Assembly (NCBI GenBank): GCA_943788425.1
Contig: CALSQF010000003.1
Span: forward strand, 1 to 64,000
DNA length: 64,000 nt
From: an uncultured Planktomarina sp.
GTDB taxonomy: Bacteria > Pseudomonadota > Alphaproteobacteria > Rhodobacterales > Rhodobacteraceae
Direction: 5' to 3'
Part shown: piece by piece, positions 1 through 8,289 of the stretch
Position numbering within the stretch: position 1 is the stretch's first letter
Layout of the letters: each line of letters opens with the position of its first letter
Notes under the pieces: model-generated
The model's input: only the letters and a program-made list of their open reading frames with translations
Database searches by the model: none
What the model was told of the DNA's origin: nothing
Position numbers and translations under genes: made by a program

Positions 1-4
1 CTGC

Positions 5-436
5 TTAATTGCCCGTTTGAGAGCTTTTCTTAAGGCGCTTCCAAACCACCACACAGGCCAGAATTTCAATCGCAACTACGACAACATGCATACCAAAATC
101 CATCGCCGGACTAGCAGGTGCATTTGCAATCGGGAAGAGTGGATCGATAATCGTCTCAGTGCCTTCGCGTAGAATGTTCATGAAAAGCACCACAAGGAAT
201 TGCCGCGCATTTTGCGTGATCATAACAAAGATCGACGCTGCAGCCATAGTTAACGTGCGACCACCCATCTCATAGACAAGATTCAAATCAGGCGTCCCAT
301 TGACCGTGACACCTGTTGCAGCAAGCAGATCATGATCGAAGAAATACATGTAGACCTGACCGAGCATGATCAAAGTCAGCAGAACTTGAAGGACGTTTAC
401 CCAGATCGGAATGTCTGATTTCAGGAACTTTTGCAT
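5..436 (-). CDS. Small four-helix membrane protein, unknown function
   Basis: A protein of 143 residues with four hydrophobic stretches, roughly residues 10-35, 62-78, 81-93 and 114-132, and a lysine-rich C-terminus, so it is very probably an inner-membrane protein. I do not recognise the family. The ATG at 436 is chosen; a TTG at 445 is in frame but would overlap the stop of the gene before it. It starts one base after the stop of the OsmC-like gene, so it looks translationally coupled and is the last visible gene of the operon that begins at 6334. The operon context (aldehyde dehydrogenase, GST, sulfatase) does not say what it does. Confidence 0.75.
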   Translation of the reverse strand: MQKFLKSDIPIWVNVLQVLLTLIMLGQVYMYFFDHDLLAATGVTVNGTPDLNLVYEMGGRTLTMAAASIFVMITQNARQFLVVLFMNILREGTETIIDPLFPIANAPASPAMDFGMHVVVVAIEILACVVVWKRLKKSSQTGN

Positions 437-437
437 T

Positions 438-1622
438 TTATGCAATCCGTTTAATCTTGAGCTTTGTCTTCAAATCCGTCTTGCAGAAGGCGTGCAGAAA
501 GCACGTCTTCTCTGAAATATCGAGCATCTCTTGCGCGGTTGCATCGCTCTCAGAGGTTTCAAGATAGACATGTGTTTCAATCGGATCCGCACTACCTGCT
601 TTGCCAGTGCCACCGCTCGCGCCACCTAGGCTAAAGTGCGTGTCCTGCACGATGCGGTAATCAGGTAAGTCGAGTTTCAGCATCGACACGAAGCGTCCGA
701 ACTGCGTCATAAAGCAAAAGCCGATGCCAGCAGAGATCAGAGTATTCGCATCTGGTGCGCGGCCATCTTCTGAACTGAGTAGCATGAACGATGTTCCATA
801 GGGCGAGTATTGCATCTGCTGGATTTGCTTAATTCCATCCTTTCGCAATTCAGCCACCGCACCAATATTTAGACGTCGGTTCTGCTCATCACTCAGGGAA
901 GACGCGTTGGTCGCAGTACCACCGCTTACATCTTTTTTTGGTGTTGGTCCAACCTTGGTCATCAAGCCATCTGTAGCATCCGTAGGCATCGCTTTGGCAA
1001 AATGATCGCCGGGGTCAGGCAGTATCGTGCCGCTAAATTCAAAAGCATTGGCGGTCGCTAGCTCTGAGCCGTTTTTGCTCAACTTAAACAAGCTCTCAAT
1101 CTGCCCACGCATCAAGCCATTGAGTGGAGATGCATAGGTAGCGTTCACCAAAAAATCATTCAATGCAGCATCATCGAGATCACAATCAATCTCGACTTGT
1201 AGCTCAATATTTTCCGCTCCACCTACCATGGTACGCTTCATCATTGAGCCTTTCATAGTATAGTAATTATCCTGAATAAGCTTGAGCTTACGGATCTCAA
1301 CACCCTGTTGTTCAGCTAGCGCTATGATTTCGTTCATGTAACTTGCAGCCATTCCGCAAGACAGAAACGCAAGTGGGCAGCAAGCCGCGTCATGGCCATT
1401 CAAGTACTGTCCTTCATCACTTACAAAACGCCATGTGTCGCCGGTCTTGGCAGAGCGCACCAAGGCCTCTTTCTGGAAACCACTCAACGAGCGCACCCAT
1501 GTTCGATCCGCATCGCCTATGCGATTTTCAGGTGCTTGAATTCCAATCTCATCTGCATTTGCAACTTTGAAGAACGGTGTTTGAGTGCTTCTTCCAATAA
1601 TATCTTCGCCAAGATGTGCCAT
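438..1622 (-). CDS. Double OsmC-like domain protein
   Basis: Contains two OsmC/Ohr-like halves, about residues 30-200 and 245-394. OsmC/Ohr proteins reduce organic hydroperoxides with a pair of cysteines. The C-terminal half keeps both expected positions (GFCF near residue 300 and KTCF near 375). The N-terminal half has Cys81, Cys82 and Cys89, but its second-cysteine site reads ATYASP, with no cysteine. Only the second domain is therefore likely to be peroxidatic by the classical mechanism. The gene lies in a minus-strand operon with sulfatase, SDR, GST and aldehyde dehydrogenase genes, about 40 bases after the sulfatase stop. A thiol-based detoxification role fits the GST neighbour but is inferred. 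Confidence 0.82.
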   Translation of the reverse strand: MAHLGEDIIGRSTQTPFFKVANADEIGIQAPENRIGDADRTWVRSLSGFQKEALVRSAKTGDTWRFVSDEGQYLNGHDAACCPLAFLSCGMAASYMNEIIALAEQQGVEIRKLKLIQDNYYTMKGSMMKRTMVGGAENIELQVEIDCDLDDAALNDFLVNATYASPLNGLMRGQIESLFKLSKNGSELATANAFEFSGTILPDPGDHFAKAMPTDATDGLMTKVGPTPKKDVSGGTATNASSLSDEQNRRLNIGAVAELRKDGIKQIQQMQYSPYGTSFMLLSSEDGRAPDANTLISAGIGFCFMTQFGRFVSMLKLDLPDYRIVQDTHFSLGGASGGTGKAGSADPIETHVYLETSESDATAQEMLDISEKTCFLHAFCKTDLKTKLKIKRIA

Positions 1623-1662
1623 CAGTCGAATTCCTTCTAGAAACCTTATTATTAGTGTTGGT

Positions 1663-3300
1663 TTAGTGTGCTTTTGGCCCAGATTCGAAATCAGGAGCCG
1701 TTGCTGGAGGCTTTACGTCCTCTTCATTCCAGTACCCGATAAGCACGCCAAACTTGTCCTCAAGACCGACCATTTGCTCCGCCCGTTCTTCTGATACGGT
1801 TTCGCGTTGGCGATACTGTAAAGACCAGTCAGCTAAAGCGTAGTGCATATATTGCCGGGCATCTGTGTGATCATCTGAGTTTCCCAAATCGACAAATTCG
1901 TCTGGGTCATTTGTTAGATCAAACAGAATTGGCAAAAATCCGGGTGCGTGGATGTATTTCCATCGATCATTCTTGATCATATAGATCCGGCACTCGAGCG
2001 GTGCGCGACCTGTCTTTGGGCTGAAGGACTGTTGAAAATAATCATATTCACTAACAACGAATTCGCGCCACGGCACGTCATTCCCTTGCAGTAAAGGCAT
2101 TAGGGAACGACCATCAAGAATGTGCTTAGGCACAGCTCCACCAGCATACTCGATAAACGTCGGCACAAGATCAATTGCTTCAACAGGTGCGTTCTGCACA
2201 CTACCGCGCGTATTGTCACATGACGGATCAGGGTCGGAAATGATAAGTGGGACTTTAACGGCAGGATCGTGGAAAAAATCTTTGTCCCCCATCCAGTGAT
2301 CACCAAAATATTCTCCATGATCTGATGTGAACACAATCATCGTGCTCTTCATAAGATCCTTTTTTTCCATGAACTCGAAAAGTATGCCAAGTTGATCATC
2401 TATTTGTTTGATCAGCCCCATATACGCAGGTATCACAGTCTCGCGGGCCTCTTCCCTGGAGAAAGTTTGCCCGCAAATCCGTTCTTGGAAGTGCTGTGCA
2501 AGTTGGTTGGTATTTTCGCGTTCTGTTTCAGACCTGTGAACATCCTGAACATCCGCCGCTGAGTACATATCGTTGTAGGGCGCAGGTGCAATGTAGGGCC
2601 AGTGTGGCTTGATATAACTCAGGTGAAGACACCATGGCTTTTCGCCATCGTCTTCTTCGATAAATTGCATTGCGCGGCGGGTCATATAGGGTGTTTCGGA
2701 GTCTTCTTCACTTACCCGCGCTGGCAGTTGCGCGACATCATTGAAGAATCCTGAACGGATTTCGCCCCTGCGCTCAACCGAGTTCGCAGCCCAATGCCAA
2801 GGGTTCTCGTGGTCGTCATAGCCGCGTTCTTTGAGGTAATTATTATACGCAACATTCGGCTTCAAAACCAGGTCGGGATGGATACCATCATCACGCTCAT
2901 AAGGTTCGAACCCGATTTGTGAATGATGCACACCGATCGGGCTCGCTGGGTCAATGCCGAGACGTTTCATCCCTTCTTGATCAGGGATCATGTGGGTCTT
3001 GCCTACTAGAACTGGGCGAATTCCCAAAGGCTTGAGATGGTCGCCAATGTTAAGTTCTCCCACGCGCAAAGGTACGAAATTGGCGGTCGCCCCATGATTA
3101 GATGGATAGCGCCCCGTGTATGTACTCATGCGACTTGGGCCGCAAATCGGAGACTGCACGTAAGCATTAGAAAAGCGAACACCGCGCTCTGCGAGAGAGT
3201 CGATGTTGGGCGTGTGCAAGGTCTTGTGACCTGCACAGGATAGGTAATCATAGCGCAATTGATCGCACATGATGAAGAGGATGTTCTTGCGCTGGGACAT
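1663..3300 (-). CDS. Formylglycine-dependent sulfatase / phosphonate monoester hydrolase-like
   Basis: Alkaline-phosphatase-superfamily hydrolase of 545 residues, normal for type I sulfatases. The CxPSR signature is present as Cys53-Gly-Pro-Ser-Arg57, the cysteine that is converted to formylglycine. Metal ligands are visible in the N-terminal CDQLRYD motif (Asp13) and in the later TSDHGEYFGDH motif. No signal peptide is obvious, so a cytoplasmic enzyme is likely, as for choline-sulfatase and phosphonate monoester hydrolase relatives. The exact ester substrate cannot be read from sequence. It is five bases downstream of the SDR gene in the GntR-linked operon, which suggests a sulfated or phosphonylated organic substrate is handled there. 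Confidence 0.88.
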   Translation of the reverse strand: MSQRKNILFIMCDQLRYDYLSCAGHKTLHTPNIDSLAERGVRFSNAYVQSPICGPSRMSTYTGRYPSNHGATANFVPLRVGELNIGDHLKPLGIRPVLVGKTHMIPDQEGMKRLGIDPASPIGVHHSQIGFEPYERDDGIHPDLVLKPNVAYNNYLKERGYDDHENPWHWAANSVERRGEIRSGFFNDVAQLPARVSEEDSETPYMTRRAMQFIEEDDGEKPWCLHLSYIKPHWPYIAPAPYNDMYSAADVQDVHRSETERENTNQLAQHFQERICGQTFSREEARETVIPAYMGLIKQIDDQLGILFEFMEKKDLMKSTMIVFTSDHGEYFGDHWMGDKDFFHDPAVKVPLIISDPDPSCDNTRGSVQNAPVEAIDLVPTFIEYAGGAVPKHILDGRSLMPLLQGNDVPWREFVVSEYDYFQQSFSPKTGRAPLECRIYMIKNDRWKYIHAPGFLPILFDLTNDPDEFVDLGNSDDHTDARQYMHYALADWSLQYRQRETVSEERAEQMVGLEDKFGVLIGYWNEEDVKPPATAPDFESGPKAH

Positions 3301-3305
3301 AAGGT

Positions 3306-4064
3306 TTAAAGGTTCACCTTGCCGCCATCGACGTTGATCGTCTGACCAGTGATAAAATCGCTGTCAGATGTGCACAAAAATATGAGCGTTCCAAGAAGAT
3401 CTTCGGGCACCATTTCGCGTTTGATCGAACGGGAATCAACGGTGGGAGCGCGTGCGCGATCCCATTTTTTGTTGTCGCGAATAGAGCTGCTTTCGGTTAG
3501 GCCAACGGCTATTGCATTGATTTGAATATTCTTTTCACCAAGTTCGCGCGCATGACCACGGGTCAAACCGATAACAGCGGCTTTGGATGCGGTGTAATGT
3601 GATAGGCCAGGAGGGCCATAATAGAACGTACCAGAGGCGATGTTGACAATCTTGCCACCACCCGCGCGTACCAGCGCAGGAAGCGCAGCTTTAGTCGATT
3701 GGTGAATTGAGCGCGCGTTGATTGTCATAACCTTATCAAATTCGTCATTATCGATCTGGAAAAACGGTTTCAGTTCCAAGTTTGCAAAGAGACCTGCGTT
3801 GTTGACAACGATGTTGAGCGCACCAAATTCTTCTTCAGCTTTCGCGACCATCGCATTCAGATCATCATCTGATGTTACATCCACAATCATACCAACGGCA
3901 CGGCCACCCTCTGCAGCGTTGATCTCGGCCACCACCTCTGCTGGGTCAAGAATGTCAGTCACCATGACGTTGGCCCCCTCATTGGCCAATTTTTTCGCAT
4001 ATTCCGCGCCAATGCCGCGCGCAGCACCAGTGATTGCGGCTGTTTTTCCAATTAGTCGGCCCAT
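3306..4064 (-). CDS. SDR family oxidoreductase
   Basis: Classical short-chain dehydrogenase/reductase of 252 residues, the usual length. The cofactor loop TGAARGIG sits near residues 12-19, with the NNAG motif, a catalytic serine in NIASG, the Tyr-x3-Lys pair in HYTASK, and a C-terminal TGQTINVDGG. An acidic residue after the second strand (TDILDP) suggests NAD rather than NADP. It lies 18 bases after the GST stop and five bases before the sulfatase start, inside one operon. A role oxidising an alcohol that the neighbouring aldehyde dehydrogenase then takes further is plausible but inferred. Confidence 0.92.
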   Translation of the reverse strand: MGRLIGKTAAITGAARGIGAEYAKKLANEGANVMVTDILDPAEVVAEINAAEGGRAVGMIVDVTSDDDLNAMVAKAEEEFGALNIVVNNAGLFANLELKPFFQIDNDEFDKVMTINARSIHQSTKAALPALVRAGGGKIVNIASGTFYYGPPGLSHYTASKAAVIGLTRGHARELGEKNIQINAIAVGLTESSSIRDNKKWDRARAPTVDSRSIKREMVPEDLLGTLIFLCTSDSDFITGQTINVDGGKVNL

Positions 4065-4082
4065 GTCAGCCTCCTCTATTTC

Positions 4083-4901
4083 CTAGATTTCAATTTCAAG
4101 AATCTTAGCAACTTCTGGCCAGCTTTTGATCCCGTTCTCACGCAGATCATTCGTGAGATCTTCGGGCACCCAGTCGATAAAGCAAGGTTTGAAATTCTCA
4201 CGCGCTTCGATGGCCTCGAACCAGCGCTCCACATTGGGCAAACGTCCACCTTCCCACATGCCGCGCATCGACATCATTGCAAGACGATTGATGTAGGGTG
4301 TCAGCGCGATGTCAGCGATGGAGAATTTATTGCCAACCAGCCAATCATTACCAGTCAGCGCTTTGTCCATCTTGTGCAGATAGCTGTCGTAAAGTTTAAC
4401 TTTTCCCAACGCTCCAGGTGCCTCAAAGCCTTGGCGCACGATAGCATCTTTGAAACTCTTCCAATCAGATGTGACAGAAAAATCTGGTGTGGAGGCAAGG
4501 AATTTATTTGCTCCTTCTTTACCAAGCTTGCGCAAAACTGTGTGGCGGTGCGAACATAAAAACGTCATCGCGCCACAAGCAGGATGCAGATCCTCATCCA
4601 CCGCTTTGGTCCAATAGCGCGCCTGCGCGCGCTCCCAAGGATCTTTGGGATGAGTAGAATTTTCTGGTGCAATTTGATCGAGGTATTCGATGATCACAGT
4701 ACTGTCTGGGATAACCAAGTCATCATGCACAAGTGTTGGCACAACCGACTTCGCATTGATCTTTTGATACTCGGGTGTGAATTGCTCACCTGCAAGAATA
4801 TCGATGTAAACACCTTCCCATTTCATGCCTTTTTCCGCCATCGCAAAGCGAACCTTAGCAGCGCATACTGATGATCCGTGATGATAAAGTGTAAAAGTCA
4901 T
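4083..4901 (-). CDS. Glutathione S-transferase, LigF/beta-etherase-like
   Basis: A 272-residue GST with an N-terminal thioredoxin-like fold (starts MTFTLYHHGSS, cis-Pro in VVPTLV, and PDSTVIIEYLDQ for the glutathione gamma-glutamyl group) and an all-helical C-terminal domain. A longer reading frame starts further upstream, but the ATG at 4901 overlaps the aldehyde dehydrogenase stop as ATGA and begins the domain exactly, so it is chosen. The stretch PDSTVIIEYLDQ followed by DPWERAQARYWTKAVDE resembles the LigF group of bacterial beta-etherases from memory. That group cleaves lignin aryl ethers using glutathione. The similarity is suggestive, not proof of that reaction. Confidence 0.85.
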   Translation of the reverse strand: MTFTLYHHGSSVCAAKVRFAMAEKGMKWEGVYIDILAGEQFTPEYQKINAKSVVPTLVHDDLVIPDSTVIIEYLDQIAPENSTHPKDPWERAQARYWTKAVDEDLHPACGAMTFLCSHRHTVLRKLGKEGANKFLASTPDFSVTSDWKSFKDAIVRQGFEAPGALGKVKLYDSYLHKMDKALTGNDWLVGNKFSIADIALTPYINRLAMMSMRGMWEGGRLPNVERWFEAIEARENFKPCFIDWVPEDLTNDLRENGIKSWPEVAKILEIEI

Positions 4902-6334
4902 AATTGCACCGTAACCCATTTGAGTTCTGTCATTGCTTCCATGTCTGCGTCCGTGCCTTCGCGACCTACGCCGCTTTCGCCATTTCCGCCAAAGGGCACA
5001 TGGGCCTCGTCGTGAATGGTTGGACCATTTATGTGGCACATGCCCGCTTTGGAATTACGCACGAAGTGGAAAGCTTTGTCGATGTCTTTGGTGAATATCG
5101 CAGATGATAGCCCATATTCAGTGTCGTTCGCTTTTTCCAATCCTTCCTCGTAGTTCTCAATTGGATAGATCGCAGTGACTGGGCCAAATGTTTCCGTTTG
5201 GCAAACAGTCATGTCCTCCGATACCTCTGTGAGCAAAGTCGGCTGGCACCGATTACCTTCCCATTCGCCGCCGATCACATTTGCACCTTTGGCGCGCGCG
5301 TCGTCGATATGGCTTTTTATTCGTTCTCGTTGTCGTGGCGAAATTATTGGCGCGATAACAGTATTCGGGTCGCGCAGATCGCCCATACCAAGTTTGCGGA
5401 TGATCATCGAGAAACGCTTTACGAATTCATCGTATAAAGGTCGTTCCACATAGAAACGGCTCGACGCTATGCAGGCTTGTCCTGCGAACATAAAGACAGA
5501 GCGCGCGGCAAGCAGCATCACGTTGTCCAAGTCGGCATCTGCGAGGATTATCGTGGGGCTTTTACCGCCCAATTCCAGCGTGTTCGGCGTTTTATTCTTG
5601 GCGCAGATCTCGTTGATATGCTGACCCACCAACGTTGAGCCTGTGAACGTCAAAAAATCGATATCTTTGTGGCCGGTCAGATCATCGCCAATCTCTGCGC
5701 CCATGCCTGTTACCACATTATACACACCATCGGGGATACCAGCTTCTTCAACGATCTCCGCGAAGATCAAACTCAGATGAGGGGCCATTTCAGAGGGTAG
5801 ATGGACAACCGTGTTTCCGACCGCCAAGGCATTGGCCACCAAACGTGTAGTCTTTATCAGTGGCACATTAAACGGTGTGATCACTGCGACAACACCAAGC
5901 GGTTCACGGATGGACATCGAGAACGTACCGGGGCGATCAGATGGGATCGTCTCGCCACGCACATTGCGACACAAACCGGCGGCGGCACGGATCATCGTCA
6001 AGCCTTTAGTGAATTCAAACATTGCCTTTTGCACGGGTGAGCCGATCTCGTCGATCAAGCAATTTACCAGATCTTTCTGACGCGCTTCCATGATTTCTGC
6101 GACCCGCAAGAGCCAGCGCTCGCGCTCGGTTGGCGTTGTTTCTTTGTAAGATGTGAAGGCTGCCTTTGCTGCCGCCACTGCATTGAAGATATCTTCGGTC
6201 GTTCCTTTCGCAGCAAAAGCATAATGCGAGTCGTCAAGAGGGTTAAACACTTCGAACATTGCACCAGCCGCTGCATCGACCCATTGCCCTGCAATAAAGT
6301 GCTTCAAGGATTTACTGTCTGTCCCACCATCCAT
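4898..6334 (-). CDS. NAD(P)-dependent aldehyde dehydrogenase, aromatic-aldehyde type
   Basis: Aldehyde dehydrogenase of 478 residues with Asn156 (FNVP), Glu254 (LELGGKSP), the catalytic Cys288 in GQACIAS, and a C-terminal PFGGNGESGVGREG. The HINGPTIHDEAHVPFGG stretch is typical of the vanillin, benzaldehyde and salicylaldehyde dehydrogenase group. One oddity: the usual lysine of the VVLKPSE cofactor loop is replaced (VVHLPSE near residue 177), which may change cofactor binding. It is the first gene of the operon; its start is 218 bases from the divergent GntR gene with palindromic operators between. The LigF-like GST follows with a four-base overlap. Confidence 0.92.
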   Translation of the reverse strand: MDGGTDSKSLKHFIAGQWVDAAAGAMFEVFNPLDDSHYAFAAKGTTEDIFNAVAAAKAAFTSYKETTPTERERWLLRVAEIMEARQKDLVNCLIDEIGSPVQKAMFEFTKGLTMIRAAAGLCRNVRGETIPSDRPGTFSMSIREPLGVVAVITPFNVPLIKTTRLVANALAVGNTVVHLPSEMAPHLSLIFAEIVEEAGIPDGVYNVVTGMGAEIGDDLTGHKDIDFLTFTGSTLVGQHINEICAKNKTPNTLELGGKSPTIILADADLDNVMLLAARSVFMFAGQACIASSRFYVERPLYDEFVKRFSMIIRKLGMGDLRDPNTVIAPIISPRQRERIKSHIDDARAKGANVIGGEWEGNRCQPTLLTEVSEDMTVCQTETFGPVTAIYPIENYEEGLEKANDTEYGLSSAIFTKDIDKAFHFVRNSKAGMCHINGPTIHDEAHVPFGGNGESGVGREGTDADMEAMTELKWVTVQL

Positions 6335-6390
6335 GAAAAGGCTCCTTTTGCCGCGCGTTACTTGGCATGGGTCTGAACTTTATAACCGGT

Positions 6391-6402
6391 TTGGGATCCC
6401 AA
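6391..6402. promoter_or_regulatory. Operator palindrome TTGGGATCCCAA (copy 1)
   Basis: A perfect 12-base palindrome lying 57 bases upstream of the aldehyde dehydrogenase start. Identical to the copy at 6525 and close to the one at 6464. FCD-type GntR regulators bind short palindromes of this kind, so it is probably a site for the regulator encoded at 6553. Confidence 0.7.
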
Positions 6403-6463
6403 AAAAAGAGCAGGCCACAGCTTCACGCTAGATTCTGTGTATTGAAGCCTATACAATTACCAT

Positions 6464-6475
6464 TATGGATCCCAA
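6464..6475. promoter_or_regulatory. Operator half-conserved palindrome (copy 2)
   Basis: Reads TATGGATCCCAA: the GGATCCCAA half matches copies 1 and 3 exactly while the left arm is degenerate. Spaced about 73 and 61 bases from its neighbours, in the middle of the divergent promoter region. Confidence 0.5.
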
Positions 6476-6524
6476 ATCAAGCACAAAATTTTAAAATCGA
6501 TAAGTTTTGGTCGCAATGTTGACT

Positions 6525-6536
6525 TTGGGATCCCAA
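6525..6536. promoter_or_regulatory. Operator palindrome TTGGGATCCCAA (copy 3)
   Basis: A perfect repeat of the palindrome at 6391, ending 16 bases before the GntR gene start. Its closeness to the start suggests autorepression by the GntR protein. Confidence 0.7.
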
Positions 6537-6552
6537 TAGGCTGAATGGGCCT

Positions 6553-7341
6553 ATGGAATCTATTGATACAGAACTTGCAGCGCGAATTCGCAATGACATC
6601 GTGCTCGGCAATTATGGTGAAGAAGAACGCATCTCCGAGGCGCGCTTGTGCGATACCCACAAGGTTTCTCGCACGCCGGTGCGCCTTGCTCTTCGTATGT
6701 TAGAGCATGAAGGGCTCATTCGACGCAGCGAAGGGCGCGGCTATTTTGTTAACGCACCAAATGTAAATGACGTCTTGCAAGCAGTGCAGGTACGCGGCCA
6801 CCTCGAAAGCCTCGCCGCGCGGCTCATGGCGCAATCGCCTGATCGACTCAGCACACTTCCTATCTTGGAAGCGGCGATTGAAGAGATCGATAGGCTTATT
6901 TTAGTGGGCAAGATGGATCACGCTTCAATTCGCTTAATACAAAAACAGAATGCAGTGTTTCACAAAACGATTTTGGAATGTTGCGGCAATGATTTTATCG
7001 GCTTTACGTGTAGTCGTATCAGTCACATGCCGATGCTAGAGGTTGGGGCCATGGTTTTCGATCGGCAAGTTCTGTCCACAAAGGAGGGCAAGGAGAGGAG
7101 CAACTTCCGCCTTAAACTTGGAAATTCACAACATAAAGTGATCTTTGAGGCCATTCAAAAGGGCGACGCTGTGCGAGCCGAAGGCGTTATGCGCGAGCAT
7201 TCGAACACTATGATTGAATACATTCAGGTTTTTGAAAAGCGCACAAAAGAAGAGCTTACAATCAAAGATTTGATCGACTATTCTGGCCTCAGTGTTATGC
7301 GCAAAGAGCATGACACGACTGGGAAAGAAAAATCTCTGTAG
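6553..7341 (+). CDS. GntR family transcriptional regulator, FCD domain
   Basis: A 262-residue regulator with an N-terminal winged helix (about residues 5-72, with SEARLCDTHKVSRTPVRLALRMLEHEGLI as the recognition region) and a C-terminal FCD effector domain (about 78-235). FCD regulators usually respond to small carboxylates or aromatic acids and repress the adjacent catabolic operon. It is divergent from the aldehyde dehydrogenase operon, with two perfect and one partial TTGGGATCCCAA palindrome between. It is therefore the likely repressor of that operon and of itself. The effector is unknown. Confidence 0.92.
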   Translation: MESIDTELAARIRNDIVLGNYGEEERISEARLCDTHKVSRTPVRLALRMLEHEGLIRRSEGRGYFVNAPNVNDVLQAVQVRGHLESLAARLMAQSPDRLSTLPILEAAIEEIDRLILVGKMDHASIRLIQKQNAVFHKTILECCGNDFIGFTCSRISHMPMLEVGAMVFDRQVLSTKEGKERSNFRLKLGNSQHKVIFEAIQKGDAVRAEGVMREHSNTMIEYIQVFEKRTKEELTIKDLIDYSGLSVMRKEHDTTGKEKSL

Positions 7342-7639
7342 CTAAGTAAGATATACTTCTTTTTTGCTGCTTGAGTAACCTGTTCACTTCTTCAGAGTAG
7401 TAGAGGCAGTCAGCGAATACTCCCTTTAGAGTTGGCTCATTGCTGTGAGTTGGTGATCGAGCAAACTACTTTAACCCTATTGGTCATCATATGTTTTAAG
7501 ACATAGGGCATTTCGACTTTGAATGCTCATCGCTCATCTGTGGTTATGTAAGCAGCGGATTTGACGTGCTGCAAGCGCCTTAGCCTCATGGCCAAGAGGT
7601 ATATCGTCTCGGCACACTATTTTTAAGCCTTTTTAAAAC

Positions 7640-8114
7640 ACCACAACAAAAACGTCATCGACGTTGAGGCAATCGTAGAATCTGATCGCAAAGTTGTGCG
7701 TGCACCGCAGATGTGAAAGATGAGAATTAGCAAACTTAGGCAATGATATGCTGAGAAAAAGAGATGTTTTGGGCAACTTACTCAGCTAATAAACGTGGTC
7801 CTGGCGGAACTCACGGAATATGAGATCATTTTGCCGCTGCACACTGCAATGGCCGCTCGTTTGCAAAACACTGCCAATCAGAATTCGGCAATGCTCCAGA
7901 AATCGTCACCGCGATGATTAAGAGCTGCCTGAAGCAGATCGAGCCTGTTGATGATGAAATTGTCGAACTGGATATCAAGATCAAGAAAGGTGTTTTGCAG
8001 AACCCTGAGGCTAGCGGATTTTGGGGTATGACAGACAAAGAACAAGATTATGAAACTCAAATCGCCACCCAGCCTGGGGCTAAGATACCAATGGCACTAA
8101 TAGGAGAAAGTTAA
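7640..8114 (+). pseudogene. Degenerate IS110-family transposase remnant
   Basis: No intact gene lies between 7342 and 8290. Within it, one frame reads QLTQLINVVLAELTEYEIIL, which matches the conserved 'QRTQLINALRGHLAEFG' region of IS110-type DEDD transposases. A second frame continues with EIVTAMIKSCLKQIEPVDDEIVELDIKI, like the following IS110 coiled segment. An upstream piece (NVIDVEAIVES) resembles the DAEAI motif. Stops and at least one frameshift interrupt these pieces, so it is a dead fragment. Exact ends are not visible; 8115-8289 and 7342-7640 show nothing else I can name. Confidence 0.55.
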
Positions 8115-8289
8115 GCAGCCGTAGTCTTGGGCATTTCGTGGCCGGTCTGCACTCATGGGTTACTTCGTCACACGCATCCAAAAGTTACAAGAACCAGGAG
8201 GTTTGCACCCATGATCTATTATTAATTTCGCGGATCAACATGTAGCCTGGCTGTACCTTGGGATCTTTGATTGGCAGCTTTAACCCCAG

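Noticed and set aside
4902..5039. N-terminal extension of the GST
   Set aside because: It is basic, low-complexity, and lies inside the aldehyde dehydrogenase gene; the ATG at 4901 gives an ATGA overlap and the correct domain start.
7914..8114. 66-residue frame as an independent gene
   Set aside because: Its start continues the IS110-like sequence of another frame, so it is a piece of a dead transposase.
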